From Cudoniella acicularis (taxonomy: Eukaryota > Ascomycota > Leotiomycetes > Helotiales > Helotiaceae): a DNA stretch of 47,306 nucleotides. The notes under the pieces are model-generated. The model was not told where the DNA came from. It searched no databases and was given only the letters and a program-made list of their open reading frames with translations. The position numbers and the translations under genes are program-made. Shown here in pieces: positions 1-10,746 of the stretch; the stretch's first letter is position 1, and each line of letters starts with the position of its first letter. The stretch spans positions 1 to 47,306 of the forward strand of contig JAAMPI010000256.1 in assembly GCA_013054445.1 (NCBI GenBank), read 5' to 3'.

Positions 1-457
1 TGAAACAACCCAAACGCAATGCCCTTATACCTGCCCTTCCCCTGGTCCCCACCAGCACTATACCCCACCATATAAACATATCTACTCACACTCCAGGCAC
101 CTCCCAACACCGCCGCCGTCACGGGAAACTTCACACCAGCAATCAACAGTGCTCCTAAGGCGGAAACTTGGTTCTCGACGAAGTTCGCGTGGGAGCGTTG
201 CGCGCAGTTGAATTTGTGTGCTGCATCGTCGGTGCGTGATTCGGGTGCGTAGGCTAGGGGGTATTTTACGGCGGCGAGCTTGCGGTATTTTCCTGTGTTG
301 GCGATGTGCAGGAAGTTCATGATGAAGGTGGAGGTTGCTGCGAGGATGACGTAGCTGTTTTTGGGGAGGGAGGTTAGCTGGCTGGAGTGTTGAGAGAGAA
401 GGGGATGGAGAAGAGGGCATACCCATAGGTAGGATCGATGGTGATAGCGGTCGTCAT
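1..457 (-). CDS. MAPEG family protein (microsomal glutathione S-transferase 3-like), C-terminus beyond the window
   Basis: Likely a membrane-bound glutathione transferase or peroxidase of the MAPEG family, acting in ER or outer mitochondrial membranes. Exon 1 is 457-423 and encodes MTTAITIDPTYG. A 68-bp intron (422-355, GTATGC...ACAG) joins it to exon 2, which starts at 354 and runs off the left edge. The spliced frame reads TYGYVILAATSTFIMNF, then NTGKYRKLAAVKYPLAYA, then FNCAQRSHANFVENQ, then VSRYVYMVGYSAGG. The NCAQRxHxNxxEN stretch and the later RYVYMVGY helix are family hallmarks seen in MGST3-type proteins. Hydrophobic helices follow the first exon and the NFVENQ motif. The last part of the protein is missing because the window ends. 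A GATTGC hexamer repeat directly abuts the start codon on its 5' side. Family assignment is firm; substrate is unknown. Confidence 0.88.
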
Positions 458-489
458 GATTGCGATTGCGATTGCGATTGCGATTATGC
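458..489. repeat. GATTGC hexanucleotide repeat in the MAPEG 5' leader
   Basis: About five tandem GATTGC units lie immediately upstream of the MAPEG start codon (which reads on the minus strand). On the mRNA this would be a GCAATC repeat ending at the AUG. Confidence 0.7.
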
Positions 490-1124
490 TTGTGCTTGTT
501 CTTGTTTGCTTTCTTGTTGACCGTGAAGAGTTGTAGCTTTTCAACCCGTAGAAAACTTTCGGTAGACGAAGAAAATTGGTTAGGGAGAGAGAAAACTGAA
601 TAAAAAAATCTTCAAGAAAGACAAAAGTTCTTGAATTTGAAGGTTCAAGAAAAGGCAAAAAGGGAGATGTGGCCAGATGCGCCTACACAGAATCCAATGG
701 CTTCTTTTCCTGAAACTAAGACCATTCCCGCCGGACAAGGCGCATCCAGGAATCTAGAGTTGCTCCGTCGCCGACTCGATCTTCCCGAGGCCCGCCGCCA
801 GCGTGACGTGCGCCTGAGCAGCCTACCTACCATCAGATTCCATCCTTGTTGCGATGCAGGAGAGCCCGGCAGGTGATGGTGAGCTGTTGAATGAATGAGA
901 TGCTGGGAGGGAGCTGTCTTTTGACTTGTGTTTTGTTTCTCCTAGAGCAAAAATTGGTGTTGTGTTGCACAGTGTTAGTTGGCCTGTCAGCACTTTAAAT
1001 ATTTAGGGCCTCGGCGACGTATATTTTGAAGATTATTTTTCTCCTTCAAATGATTATATTTAATCGAAAAATACATGAGAAAGATGCTGCATTTATCAGG
1101 GGAAGTCTCCTTGATATATCTCTG
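490..1124. other. Intergenic spacer
   Basis: Presumed promoter side of the MAPEG gene. The short open frames here have no recognisable similarity and overlap each other on both strands. I see no gene. Confidence 0.5.
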
Positions 1125-1380
1125 GTCTTTGGGTTGGCCTAGTGGCGCTCAACTGGGGCACGGCAATCACTCATGACCGGGACTCGAGCACGCAATTGAT
1201 GTTATCTGTGTCACTGGATTATTTTGGATCTAGTGGAGCAGCTTGAACGAAGTCCGAAAGGCTCCGATTTTTGGCTTTGACTTTTTTCTTATAAATTCCT
1301 CGACTTGGCTTGGGATTGATTGAAGAAAGTCATTCAGGGGCTTGCTCCGCCGAAGCGGCGGTCATATTGCGATTTATGAT
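1125..1380 (+). mobile_element. tRNA-derived SINE-like element, copy A
   Basis: At 1132-1150 the sequence GGTTGGCCTAGTGGCGCTC resembles a polymerase III box A, and about 40 bp later CGGGACTCGAGC resembles a box B. The 20-bp block AGCACGCAATTGATGTTATC (1187-1206) recurs exactly at 8292-8311. A GC-rich tail, GCTCCGCCGAAGCGGCGGTC (1344-1363), is matched imperfectly at 8447-8465. The order of the three blocks is the same in both copies, which supports one dispersed family. Boundaries are approximate and no target-site duplication was identified. Confidence 0.45.
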
Positions 1381-1612
1381 TTGAAAGTTGCCAGTGAAAA
1401 CTCTAAGTATATCTGGCCCCCGAGAAAGTTTCTACAGGGCTAGCTTGAAACTGAGCCACGGCAGTACAATATTATACGAAAGCCAAGCCGACGAATAGTT
1501 GAAAAGTTTCAAACTTGTAAGCTTCAAGCCGCCCAGATTGACTAAATCTTCCCCCTATAACACAACTCTTTGAAATCGCCAAGCTCAAAACATCTAGTTC
1601 CAACTTCAAACA

Positions 1613-2344
1613 TCACATTATTCTGCATACCATGACCTTATCAGCAGGTTTTTCTTTCAGACCGTTATTAGCGGGTTTCTCTTCCATACCTTTATCTGCT
1701 GGTTTCTCTCCCACGCCGTCGTTATCAGCAGGTTTCTCTTCCACTGACGCTTCCTTTGCTTTGCGAGATTCAATAATACCCAAGCTACCACCCGCGTGGT
1801 ATTTCACCAAAAAATCGGCACTGCCCTCCTTCGCATCACGGAGAGCTTTCTCAACCTCCGGGCCCTCAAATTTTCTCAGTTCAATAGCAGCATTCATTCT
1901 TTCATGTTGGTGTTCGCCATGCTGAAGCACATCAATCAAGTGACTCGCAAGCGACTGCTCGGGCTCAGGTTCCAGGGCATAAATCGCAGCCGCAAGTCGA
2001 ACCTTGTTTTCCCCCGTTGCCTCCGGCAATTGTGCTCGCAGCTCAGGCAAGACACTCTTATCTCCCATCGCTCCAAGCAGCTGCGCGGCGTGTGGATCTT
2101 TCAACTCAAGTCCTTTCAAGAGCATAACGCGGGCCCATTCGCGTGCGTTTCCTGTGAGACCCGACATTCCGGATGTTTCGAGACCCTCGTGCCAGATGGA
2201 GTAGCCGCCGCCGAAGTGGGCCAGTTTCCACTTGTTGTAGTCCTGGTTTGTTGGGTTTTCTTTCGGTGGGCCATTTGCTTCTAACTCTTGGATTTCGGCC
2301 CATGCTGCGCGTTGGAGGTCAGCTTCTTGTTGCATAAAAGACAT
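1613..2344 (-). CDS. HEAT-repeat-like hypothetical protein with a C-terminal EKPAD tandem tail
   Basis: Encodes 243 residues if started at the methionine of MSFMQQEADLQRAAW (2344). An upstream in-frame methionine at 2431 would add 29 residues but looks like leader. The middle of the protein has paired helices of HEAT or PBS-lyase type: MLLKGLELKDPHAAQLLGA, then VRLAAAIYALEPEP, then AAIELRKFEGPEVEKALRD, then FLVKYHAGGSLGI. The KYHAGGSLG ending is typical of such repeats and suggests a protein-interaction scaffold. The last 35 residues are four degenerate copies of E-K-P-A-D/N-x, a low-complexity tail encoded by a short tandem repeat. No signal peptide or membrane segment is visible. No enzyme motif is recognised, so the function is unknown. 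A single exon with no disruption. Confidence 0.6.
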   Translation of the reverse strand: MSFMQQEADLQRAAWAEIQELEANGPPKENPTNQDYNKWKLAHFGGGYSIWHEGLETSGMSGLTGNAREWARVMLLKGLELKDPHAAQLLGAMGDKSVLPELRAQLPEATGENKVRLAAAIYALEPEPEQSLASHLIDVLQHGEHQHERMNAAIELRKFEGPEVEKALRDAKEGSADFLVKYHAGGSLGIIESRKAKEASVEEKPADNDGVGEKPADKGMEEKPANNGLKEKPADKVMVCRIM

Positions 2345-3352
2345 GATGGATTCGGTGTTGAATTGACGGGTGGAACAGGGATGTTTGAAAAGCAGATAAA
2401 TGTGTGGGGACAGCTTGAAAGAATTGCACAATGAATAAGCTCCAGTTTTTAAATCAGAACGTCGTTTTATTATTATAACAGCTCTAGGCTAGGGAAGGCG
2501 AGAAACGGTAGCTGAAGCCGCTGAGTGGCGATAACCCGTCGCAATTGGTCGCCTTCTTTGAGGCTGAAGAACAAGGCTTGGAAATTGGAAAGGGCGCACC
2601 AGTGGGCGCTCACCTTAGGCTATCTTACGAGGCACTTTGAAAACCCGACAGCTCAACTCTAAGCAAATGGCGAAAGTGATGCAATTTTAATGAAGTGGCA
2701 ATGGTGATAGCCGCTAGCGCTTAGTTTGTTCGTTCGCTGTTCGGGTTATTTTACTTATAATATTTTAGAAATTTTTAATTAAAAAAACTTAAACAACTAA
2801 AATATAAACTATCCTTTTTCTTTTCCCACTTTTTTTTTCAATTACAAAATATTATAATTTTTCGTTATTTTCTAACTTTGAAGTGATGTTCGTAGCTTTT
2901 AGTTTTCTGATGCCTAGAGGTTGCCTAGTGAAACCCCTGAGAATGCCTGAAATTCCCGTGAATGCACAGACCGATGCGATTAGAAATACGACTTCAATAA
3001 CTCATCAAGCAGTCTGCATGGAACCAATTGCTGGTTTTGTAGAGCGTCGCAACCGGAAACCTGCTATTTTACCTGACCTCATTCAATATATTGCTGAGAT
3101 TCGACGGCTCAAAGATCCCATATACAATCGCCTTCGGTTACCTCTACACTCGGTCCCACCTGCGATGCCGAGCACCGGTCCGCATCCAGGTTACTAAGGG
3201 GTGGCAACAGCAACGGAAACCTATTGAAGGTCCCGTTGAAATGGTGTGATTGATGATACCGTGCCTTTGGGGTATACACAAGATTCAGTGTACGTTTTAT
3301 CGTTGCAGGACGTTCCGAATGCCAAGAGAACATTTCAAAGTCGCGAGCTCTG
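2345..3352. other. Intergenic spacer with an AT-rich core
   Basis: The stretch 2745-2880 is strongly AT-rich with poly-T and poly-A runs. An open frame at 2883-3197 has no recognisable domain and is not called as a gene. Confidence 0.5.
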
Positions 3353-6143
3353 TTAACTAACCTTGGTCTCTTGGTCTATCCGGGCGAAGTTCTCTATGCA
3401 GCTCATAGTCAAGGGATGGTCTTCACCCAACTTCTTCCACAGCCCTTCCGCAGCCTTTTGATATAATGGCGTTGCTTCCTCATATCTCTCCGTATCTTGA
3501 AGAAGATGTGCCAAGTTATACTGGCTTGTGTAAACATCAACGTTGTCTTCTCCAAACATTGAAATTCGCCCAGCAAGTGCAGCCCTCTGTAAATTTTCTG
3601 CCTCTCGAAACACGTTTTTTCTCTTCTCCTCGTCCTCTTCCGTAATACCTTCTCTCATAACATCAAATAGAGAATTCATCAATCGCAAAGTGAAGCTATT
3701 TTGTTCACTAAGCGTTCTCTTTGCTACTTCCAAAGTGATTCAAAACAAGGATGCTGATTGCCTGTACTTCTTCTGCTTCATCAATAAACCCGCCAGGTTG
3801 TTTTGGCTAATCAGTGTCTCACGGTGCTTCATCCCCAACGCATTCTGTCTTTTCGTCAGGGTTTCCCTCACTATCGGCTCTGCCTCTGCCAAATTGTCCC
3901 GCCTAAGCAGCAGCATCCCAAGTGTATTTAGAAGATTCAACGTTCGCGGGTGGTCTTCAGCAGGAAACAACTTCCTTTGTAGAGCAAGAGCAAGTATATT
4001 TTTCTCTTCAGCTTCCTTGTACTTTGCCAATTTTTTGAAGTGTCACAGAGAGATTGCCTCGCATTGTGACGACTTCTTCGTGCTCTGGATCTCGCTGTCT
4101 GATTGTCGCAGCCAGCAAGCGCCATTGCACTTCTTCTGCTTCTGCGAAGCGTCCGAGAGATGAGAGGTTCGTTGAGCGATTGTTCACGGTAATTAAGGTG
4201 TCCGGGTGTTCCGAGCCCAGAATTCTATCGAAATTTCTAAGTTCTCTTTGTTTAATTCTTCGGCCTTTGCGTGCCGGCCTTGACGTTGGTGGACCATGGC
4301 AAGGATCGTCTGGCTCTGAATAGTGTCAGGTGTTCCTTTCCTCGAACCGAAATGCGACCTTGAATTTTTCGAGCAAGTAGGGTTTCAGCTTCAGCGTATT
4401 TTTCTTGCTCAATCAGAGTTGTAGCGATATTTGATTCGTAAATCAGGGGGTCATGGTGATTCTCGTAATATACACTGTTGTTGTCTTCCGGACATTTACG
4501 CCACGGAGCCTCCGCTTCACTATGTTTGTCTTGCCAGGAGCAAAACCATGCCTCGAGGCCCTTTGCATCTATTATGCTTGGATGATCGGGAGTCATCCTT
4601 GGCTTGATTTCATTCGTGGTATCTTTCAGGAGTTTTTCGCCTTCTTCAAATCTACTGGTATGACCCAACATATCGACTACTCTTAGACCAAGATCCAACA
4701 TTATCTCTTCCTATTTTACGGAAAGCGGTTGGTTGAGTATGTAAATTTCGCGCACCTGCATGTAGGTTTCATATGCTTTAGTATATCGACCTTTGTTTTG
4801 GTAGTATGAGGCCATGTTCCTAAGCAACTTAGCGCTTGGCCACTGGTGTTGGCCTTGGTACTTTATGACTTTTTTCTGCGTGTGGATTGAACACCTGGCA
4901 TACTGTCCAGAGGTACTATCTCCATTTGGGTATCTGTCGGACAACAGTTCCACCGCAAGCTCCTGCTGGGTCGCTAGCCTCCCCTCACTCTGTAGGTATT
5001 CAACAAAAAACTCCACCACCAATCGGTGCATCGAGTATTTATGGTCCTCCACTTCCTCAGAGATCAATGGCAAAGCTTTCGATTTCCGCAATGACCGGTA
5101 AAAGTTCCGAGCATCCTTTTGCTTGCGACTGTGAAAGAGTAAACTCTCGACAACAGATTGGCGGTCCAATACGGCCATGAGACAGCAAATATCCAATCCT
5201 TGAGGTCGTTCGTCCTTTAGGAGTTCTATACACAACTAGAGGGCGTAGAATATTGCAGGTTGCGGGTTTGAAGTTTTGAACGTTGTTTGAACTGTTTCCA
5301 ATAACTTAAGGTACTGGTTGAAGCTGATTTGGCAGTCTTCAATTTAAGCAGCTGCTATTGAGATAGCCAACGGTGACATTTTCAGGCATAAAATGAGTTT
5401 CTCTGCATCCTCTTCATCCCATTGAGCGCTTGGGGATAGGAGTCTCAGCATAGTGACAGACTGCTTAAGATCTGGGGGTATTATCAACACTGCGGCCACC
5501 TCAGATCCGATAGCATTCGTTAAAGTCTCCTCCAGTGTATATTCACCAAAACGTCTAATGATACAGGTAGATGAACGAAAGCGGCTGGGCGCCGTTTTAA
5601 TTGTTGATTCGGAGCTTTGTGTGTAAAGTTCTGGCCCGATATCGTTAAGGATGAGAAGCCAATCACACGAATGATCCCGAAGCCAAGTTGCGACGATTTT
5701 TGACAGATTGGTCTGATCGCGGAGGGGGATAGAGATAGCAATTTCTCCGAGTCTTTCTTCAAACCGTAGTTTAGTTGCTGCTTGGATCCAGACAACGAAG
5801 GCGCTCGGGTGGTCGGCTTTGTGCTTGTAACAGAAGTCGGGGGCTACTTGTGTTTTGCTATTGTAAATTTAGTGGACGGACAGAACGTATGCCTTGCACG
5901 ATATAACACAGTAGAATTATGAGGTGGACGGAGTTGAATACAGACTCGGATAGACCTCGGATGAAGAAATGCGTGACTGGCTTGACTTCCAAACTTTCCT
6001 ATAGAAAACATGTGGTAGACAAGTATGAAATTAGAAAATGACGACACAGACCCAGTACCATCTTCACCGTAAAGAGCAGCCCGACCTTCTAAGTCAAGAG
6101 TCCTTTCCACCTGTGAAAGTAGGCTGCCAAATTCATATCCCAA
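3353..6143 (-). pseudogene. Decayed NLR-type gene: NB-ARC domain followed by kinesin-light-chain-like TPR repeats
   Basis: Read on the minus strand, the remains follow the order of a fungal NOD-like receptor. Near 6090 is a damaged P-loop (RAALYGEDGTG, without the usual GKS/GKT). From about 5820 comes an NB-ARC-like segment with HPSAFVVWIQAAT and DWLLILNDIG, then the winged-helix end (DERPQGLDICCLMAVLDRQ) and YSMHRLVVEFF. From about 4800 to 3360 there are many TPRs of the kinesin light chain type, with motifs such as EHPDTL, AEAETLL and YEEATPLYQKA. The NB-ARC to early-TPR frame is interrupted by stops at 5346-5344, 5238-5236 and 4713-4711. Frameshifts occur near 4300, 4220 and 4030, and another stop lies at 3742-3740. 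No N-terminal effector domain is seen before 6143. Such proteins act in heterokaryon incompatibility and non-self sensing; this copy should be inactive. Confidence 0.85.
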
Positions 6144-6146
6144 ATT

Positions 6147-8130
6147 GTGAACTGGCCTCAGGGGATGTTCTTATCTGTCAGCCCCCTCCCTCCAGTCAGC
6201 CGTGAGATGGGCCTCTCATTCGGCTTATTAGGGCTTTCTTTGGAACTTACAAATCGGGATATTCTCAATCCAAATTCACAGGAACCTGTCCAAGGGTTAC
6301 CTTCCGGTTCATTATTACTTGAGCATATGGAAGCACAAGGCTGGTGCCCATTCTTGATTGCGGGAAATAACAATGCCCTGAGCCTTGACGGGAAATATTT
6401 CGCGGCGACCATGGACCCTCCACACGTAGTGCGAAATCATAGGAAATGCACAGATGAGCAGTGCATATACAGAACCAAGGCTACCCAACATGTAACGCCT
6501 TATTGTCAGTGTACTATGCTTACTCCGGATATTGATAAGATGAGGGAGGTCCTCGAGGCGGAAAAACCGCCTTTGATTTGTTTCGTGACGGCTCAACAGG
6601 AGGGCTAAGGGGAGACCTTAGAGGTCATTTCAAGAGAGCCAGGAATGACATATGTGACCATGTCTCATGTTTGGAACGATGGTCTCGGCAGTTTTTCTGG
6701 CAATAGCATGCCTGCTTGCCAGCTCGCCAGGATACAGAAAGCTGTGGACAGCCTCTACCACACCAACTCAGTCAATGGTATTTCTAACTTGACTTCTGTC
6801 CCATTTTGGATGGATACATTATTGATTCCAAACGCTCCCGAGTTCGCCTCGATCTGAGATGCTACAATTGTTAACATGACGCAAATCTACAAGAACGCTG
6901 AAAATGTTCTGGTTATAGACTCTGAAGTGGCTACTTGCAGTATCACCTCAGATCCTCTGGGTATTCTTTTCCGCATTTTCCTGTTGAATTGGCTACGCAG
7001 ACTATGGACGCTCCAGGAAGGTGCATTTGCGAATTCGATCCAATTTTTGCTATCTGACGAAACAGTCTCTCTTCCAGCATTACTAGAGGGGAACGACAGT
7101 CTCGGAGTGAACATTAAGACACAGCTGAAGCGCCATTTCACCTATCGCTTCGGTCGGGGGCTTGGTAACAGTAGTAAGTCAGTCTTGACCACCGCTCGAA
7201 GTAGTGACGAAGAACTATCCGCTCCTTCCCAATCTTTATCTCCAGAAAAACAGCTCTGGCGTCGTTGGGATAATTAGGGAGCAATAATACGGGCCGTTCG
7301 GGCAGTTGCAGACCGAACATCCACTTTTCAAAGCGATGAAGCATTGTGTCTATCCCTTCTTCTCGAGATTGACTCGGAGCCAATTATTGCCGCCAGAGAA
7401 AGACTAAAGGCCTACGAAGCACTTGAAAAAAAGCATCCTGAAAAGTACTAATCTACTGAGGCCCAACTCAAAAAAAAGGAACTCAAGGATGACTTAATGT
7501 TCATCCTCTTAAGAAATCTCAATACATCAATCCCACCTAGTATTCTGCTCCTCAATAGGCCGTATCATACCAAGTCCGGTTTTCGGTGGGCACCCATATC
7601 ATTCCTATCACAACCCAAGGACCTGCTGCAACTTAAAAATTTTCCTGCCATGGCTCCCCTCGAGTACCCCAGCAATGAAACAATAGGTCGACCACCGTCT
7701 TCCCTTTGCCCCAGAGATGGCGGCCTCAAAGTCATGTTCCCTGGAGTACGGCTAGGGAAGGTGAAGCAAAATTGCTCTCTAGAGAAGACTTTTGTTATCG
7801 ACACTCAACCCTGAAAGGATCGCAATCTCTAGGACGAGGTAATTGAAGGCAAGCCACCTCGCGTTTGGATAGTTTCATATATCCAAGAGGAAGGAGATCT
7901 GCCCTGGGAGCAGATTAGTCCGAATTGGAAAAACAGTGATAATATCGCTATTTTGATTTTTTTCATATACGCGTCAGTGGCGGAGTAACAACATCAGAAC
8001 AATAATGGTTCGCTTTAAGGGAAAGGACCTTGAGGATGGGGAGAAGTCGAAATATGTTAAGAGAATTTGTAGGGTTGTTATTTCGGGAGCTCCGAATTAT
8101 GATAATCAGTATTGGATGACAGCCTAAAAA
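6147..8130 (+). pseudogene. Decayed HET-domain (heterokaryon incompatibility) gene
   Basis: One reading frame carries a long HET-type protein from 6147 to about 7985. It contains LLEHMEAQGWCPFLIAG, a Cys-rich segment with RKCTDEQC and CQC, then the HET core MTYVTMSHVWNDGLG and VPFWMDTLLIP, then TQIYKNAENVLVIDSE and LRRLWTLQEGAF, and a C-terminal LNRPYHTKSGFRWAP block. All are signatures of fungal HET proteins, which trigger cell death after fusion of incompatible hyphae. The frame is kept but is broken by stops at 6606 (TAA), 6855 (TGA), 7275 (TAG), 7449 (TAA), 7812 (TGA) and 7830 (TAG). A frameshift near 7986 precedes a last piece with MVRFKGKDLEDGEKSKY. The true 5' end is not clear. The gene lies head to head with the NLR relic. 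Confidence 0.85.
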
Positions 8131-8254
8131 ACAAGTTTCGGGTTCACGAATGCAGTGACACAGCACTGGTTTATGGACTGAAGCTGCATATGTAGGGAAG
8201 TGTTTTACTTTTCAGCTCTTGTGTTACTCCTTTCACAAGGTATGAAGACACAGT

Positions 8255-8475
8255 GTGGAAGTAGCCTAGTGATTAATTTGGTCCGGAAACAAGCACGCAA
8301 TTGATGTTATCAGTGGTCTAGAATCGCATATCCACGAATTTGATATCATAGATTTATCTGAAATGCAGCTTAGACTAAGTTAAAAAGTAGTCGTACTCGT
8401 ACTGACTACCCTTGACTTTATCAAACAATTTAATGCAGCAATTCGAGTTCCGCCGAGCAGCGGTCTCATAGGTAG
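8255..8475 (+). mobile_element. tRNA-derived SINE-like element, copy B
   Basis: This copy shares with copy A (1125-1380) the box-A-like GTAGCCTAGTG (8261-8271), the exact 20-mer AGCACGCAATTGATGTTATC (8292-8311) and the tail GTTCCGCCGAGCAGCGGTC (8447-8465). The stretch between the box-A-like block and the 20-mer is shorter than in copy A, so the box B region seems deleted. Confidence 0.4.
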
Positions 8476-8714
8476 GCCAGGCTGTCTTAAATTAGAATCA
8501 GGTGGCTTATTGATTTCTCGTTTTTAGTTAGTCTATGTTGTGTGGCTACCCCACCTAGAAAACCCCAATTGCTTTTACAGTTATTGGCGGACCCCCCGAT
8601 AAAGCTCGACATGAAAAACTGATAAGACGATGTATCGATAGTAAAAAATTAGATTCCTTCCATCACTTTTATTTCTGTTGGACAGTGGACATTTGATGGA
8701 TGATTCCACAACAA

Positions 8715-10746
8715 ATGTGGTCCAGGGTACCTGGGTTGAGTATTACCCAGGCAGCTCACGATCGTTTAGTAAGTCTCAATTTCATAATCTTCATTGATAC
8801 TTTTTTCGACATGTAACCAAGTAGACAGGGCAGATAGCAGTATTTGCTAATGCAGATAGGTTACCAAATTCTCCTCCCGGAGTTTTGGGCCTTCTTCTGG
8901 GTTTCGTTGGTATCAGTCTGGATAAGTGTTTGGGGTCCTCAATATTGGAAGCTTATCAAGCCAATATTTGTTCTGATAGTCAAAATCTATAAACTACTCC
9001 AAATTCGAGTGGGGACAACAAATCGTAGTCAAGTCGCAAGTGAAGACGAAGATGCAGAGGAAGACGCCGAGGAAGAGAATGGCGAAAAGAAGAATCTTAA
9101 CGATCTACGAGATGCTCTCTACGACGGACGCACTGCGGAGGATACCGTCATTGAAATACTTCGCCTCTTCAAATCAATACGGCATTTTAATCTAGCCATG
9201 GCAATCCTAAGCCTTTTAGGGCTTTTGTTTTGCGCTGCTACCTTTATCGCTATTTCGATTGCTGCTGCGATGACTAGCTTAATAACTTTGGGCAATAACG
9301 CACTGTCAACAAGCCCTCTTTGCGGTGTGTGGCTCCCAAACGATACTGTCAGCATCGCACAACCAATGGGTCAAATCATGTCACAAGTCGAAGATATATA
9401 CCGTGGGTGTTACGAACAGGATTCTCAACAAGACTGCAACTTGTTTCCCTATACCGACCTTTTTGTCAATTTTACCGACAACGTTGACTGCCCTTTTCTT
9501 GGAGATGTCTGTCTTGGAGGGGAGAAATCAGGAATTTCTCGAGACACCGGGTATCTCGACTCGATTTACTTGGGACTCAATTCTCCCAGCAGACCTCTCT
9601 ACAGGAGGATGACTACCTGTGCACCTCTAGAAACGACCGGTTACTCCACTACTACCACCGATCCTACGACGAATTTTACCAACATTGAATTTCAATATGG
9701 ACCTAATGCAGAAACTGGCGAACCTTCAACGTATAATATTCTGAGGTCCTTTGCATCTGAGTTACTATTCTCACCTACCGGATATGACGTAAAGACTGTA
9801 TCGTCATCCTTAGGGTGAGTCTTTATTGCCCCAATAACATTAACTGCTCAGTCCTGGTCTTACTTGCTTTAGGGAATTCACGCCCATAGCAGAACTTACA
9901 AGCCGCAACGGAGATCCGAGAGAATACACCTTCCTTATGTTCGTCAACACATATGGCGTGCATTACCCCAATATATCTAACGATCCAATCTTCCCCGCCA
10001 CAACACAAACACTGTGTCCAAACAGCACTCAAACATGCTGGAGTGACACCATACTCCCATCTTCAGTTCTCGGCTGTACCGAGCTTGCCGAAGTGTGCTA
10101 TCCAGATTCCGATCATTGCTTTGATGCATTTGCACCCAATGTTCTGGACAACATGCTATCCGCGGGCTGGCCAGGGCCAGGGACCCAAGAGACATATTTG
10201 GCTATGCTAGGCCTTCGATACTCGGACTTTGGAAATCTCTTGTCAACTCGGCATGGCTTGCTTCTCAATGCCACTCAGCAGATTGTTGGCAACCGCCTGT
10301 CCCAAGCACTGGATCCGTACCAGTGGAAACTAGAGGTCAAGCGGTTGTTTGATATGGGTTTGTTGCGGGCGAAAATGGAGATGCTGGCGGTTGTGAGGGG
10401 AAACAGAGCAAATCAAGTAGGTTACAATAATGTTCTGCCAGCAGACCATCGTGGACTTTGTCAAAAGATTAAATTCCAGGTAAATGGATATGTTAACGTT
10501 AGTTTTCTGGGTCTGTTTCTGGCAGTTGTTTTACCATTGGTCCTGGGGCTTGAGTTTAAAGGACAACTACTGGTAGTCTGGGTTGGTCGTGGTGTCTGGA
10601 TATTGGTAGCAGTGCTGAGATCGTTGAATTCTTTACGGAGGCATATATATATTGGTCCTTCCCGACCTATACAGCTCCGAGCACCCAGCAGCAATTCAAT
10701 TCCAAGGCACAGAAGACGAAATGACGGTGTAATTGTGTCAAATTAG
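8715..10746 (+). CDS. Cysteine-rich multi-pass membrane glycoprotein of unknown function
   Basis: Proposed exons are 8715-8768, 8856-9814 and 9873-10746, giving 628 residues. The 58-bp second intron (GTGAGT...TTTAG) is well supported because it joins SSSLG to EFTPIAELTSRNG in frame. The first exon (MWSRVPGLSITQAAHDRL) depends on a GTAAGT donor and the acceptor at 8855; an acceptor at 8837 or a start at the ATG at 8847 are alternatives. Hydrophobic segments lie in FWAFFWVSLVSVWISVWG, in AILSLLGLLFCAATFIA and near the end in FLGLFLAVVLPLVLGL. An acidic loop (EDEDAEEDAEEENGEKK) separates the first two. The large region before the last helix has many cysteines (GCYEQDSQQDC, DCPFLGDVC, CPNSTQTC) and several N-x-S/T sites, suggesting a disulfide-bonded extracellular or lumenal domain. 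No enzyme family is recognised. Confidence 0.7.

Noticed and set aside
631..876. Open frames on both strands in the spacer after the MAPEG gene
   Set aside because: No domain, no splice support and mutual overlap; composition is that of spacer DNA.
2883..3197. Plus-strand 104-codon frame
   Set aside because: No recognisable similarity and it lies at the edge of an AT-rich spacer beside a pseudogene.
8697..8780. Alternative first exon reading MDDSTTNVVQGTWVEYY for the membrane protein
   Set aside because: Its phase at the GTAAGT donor does not connect to the long downstream frame with any acceptor seen.
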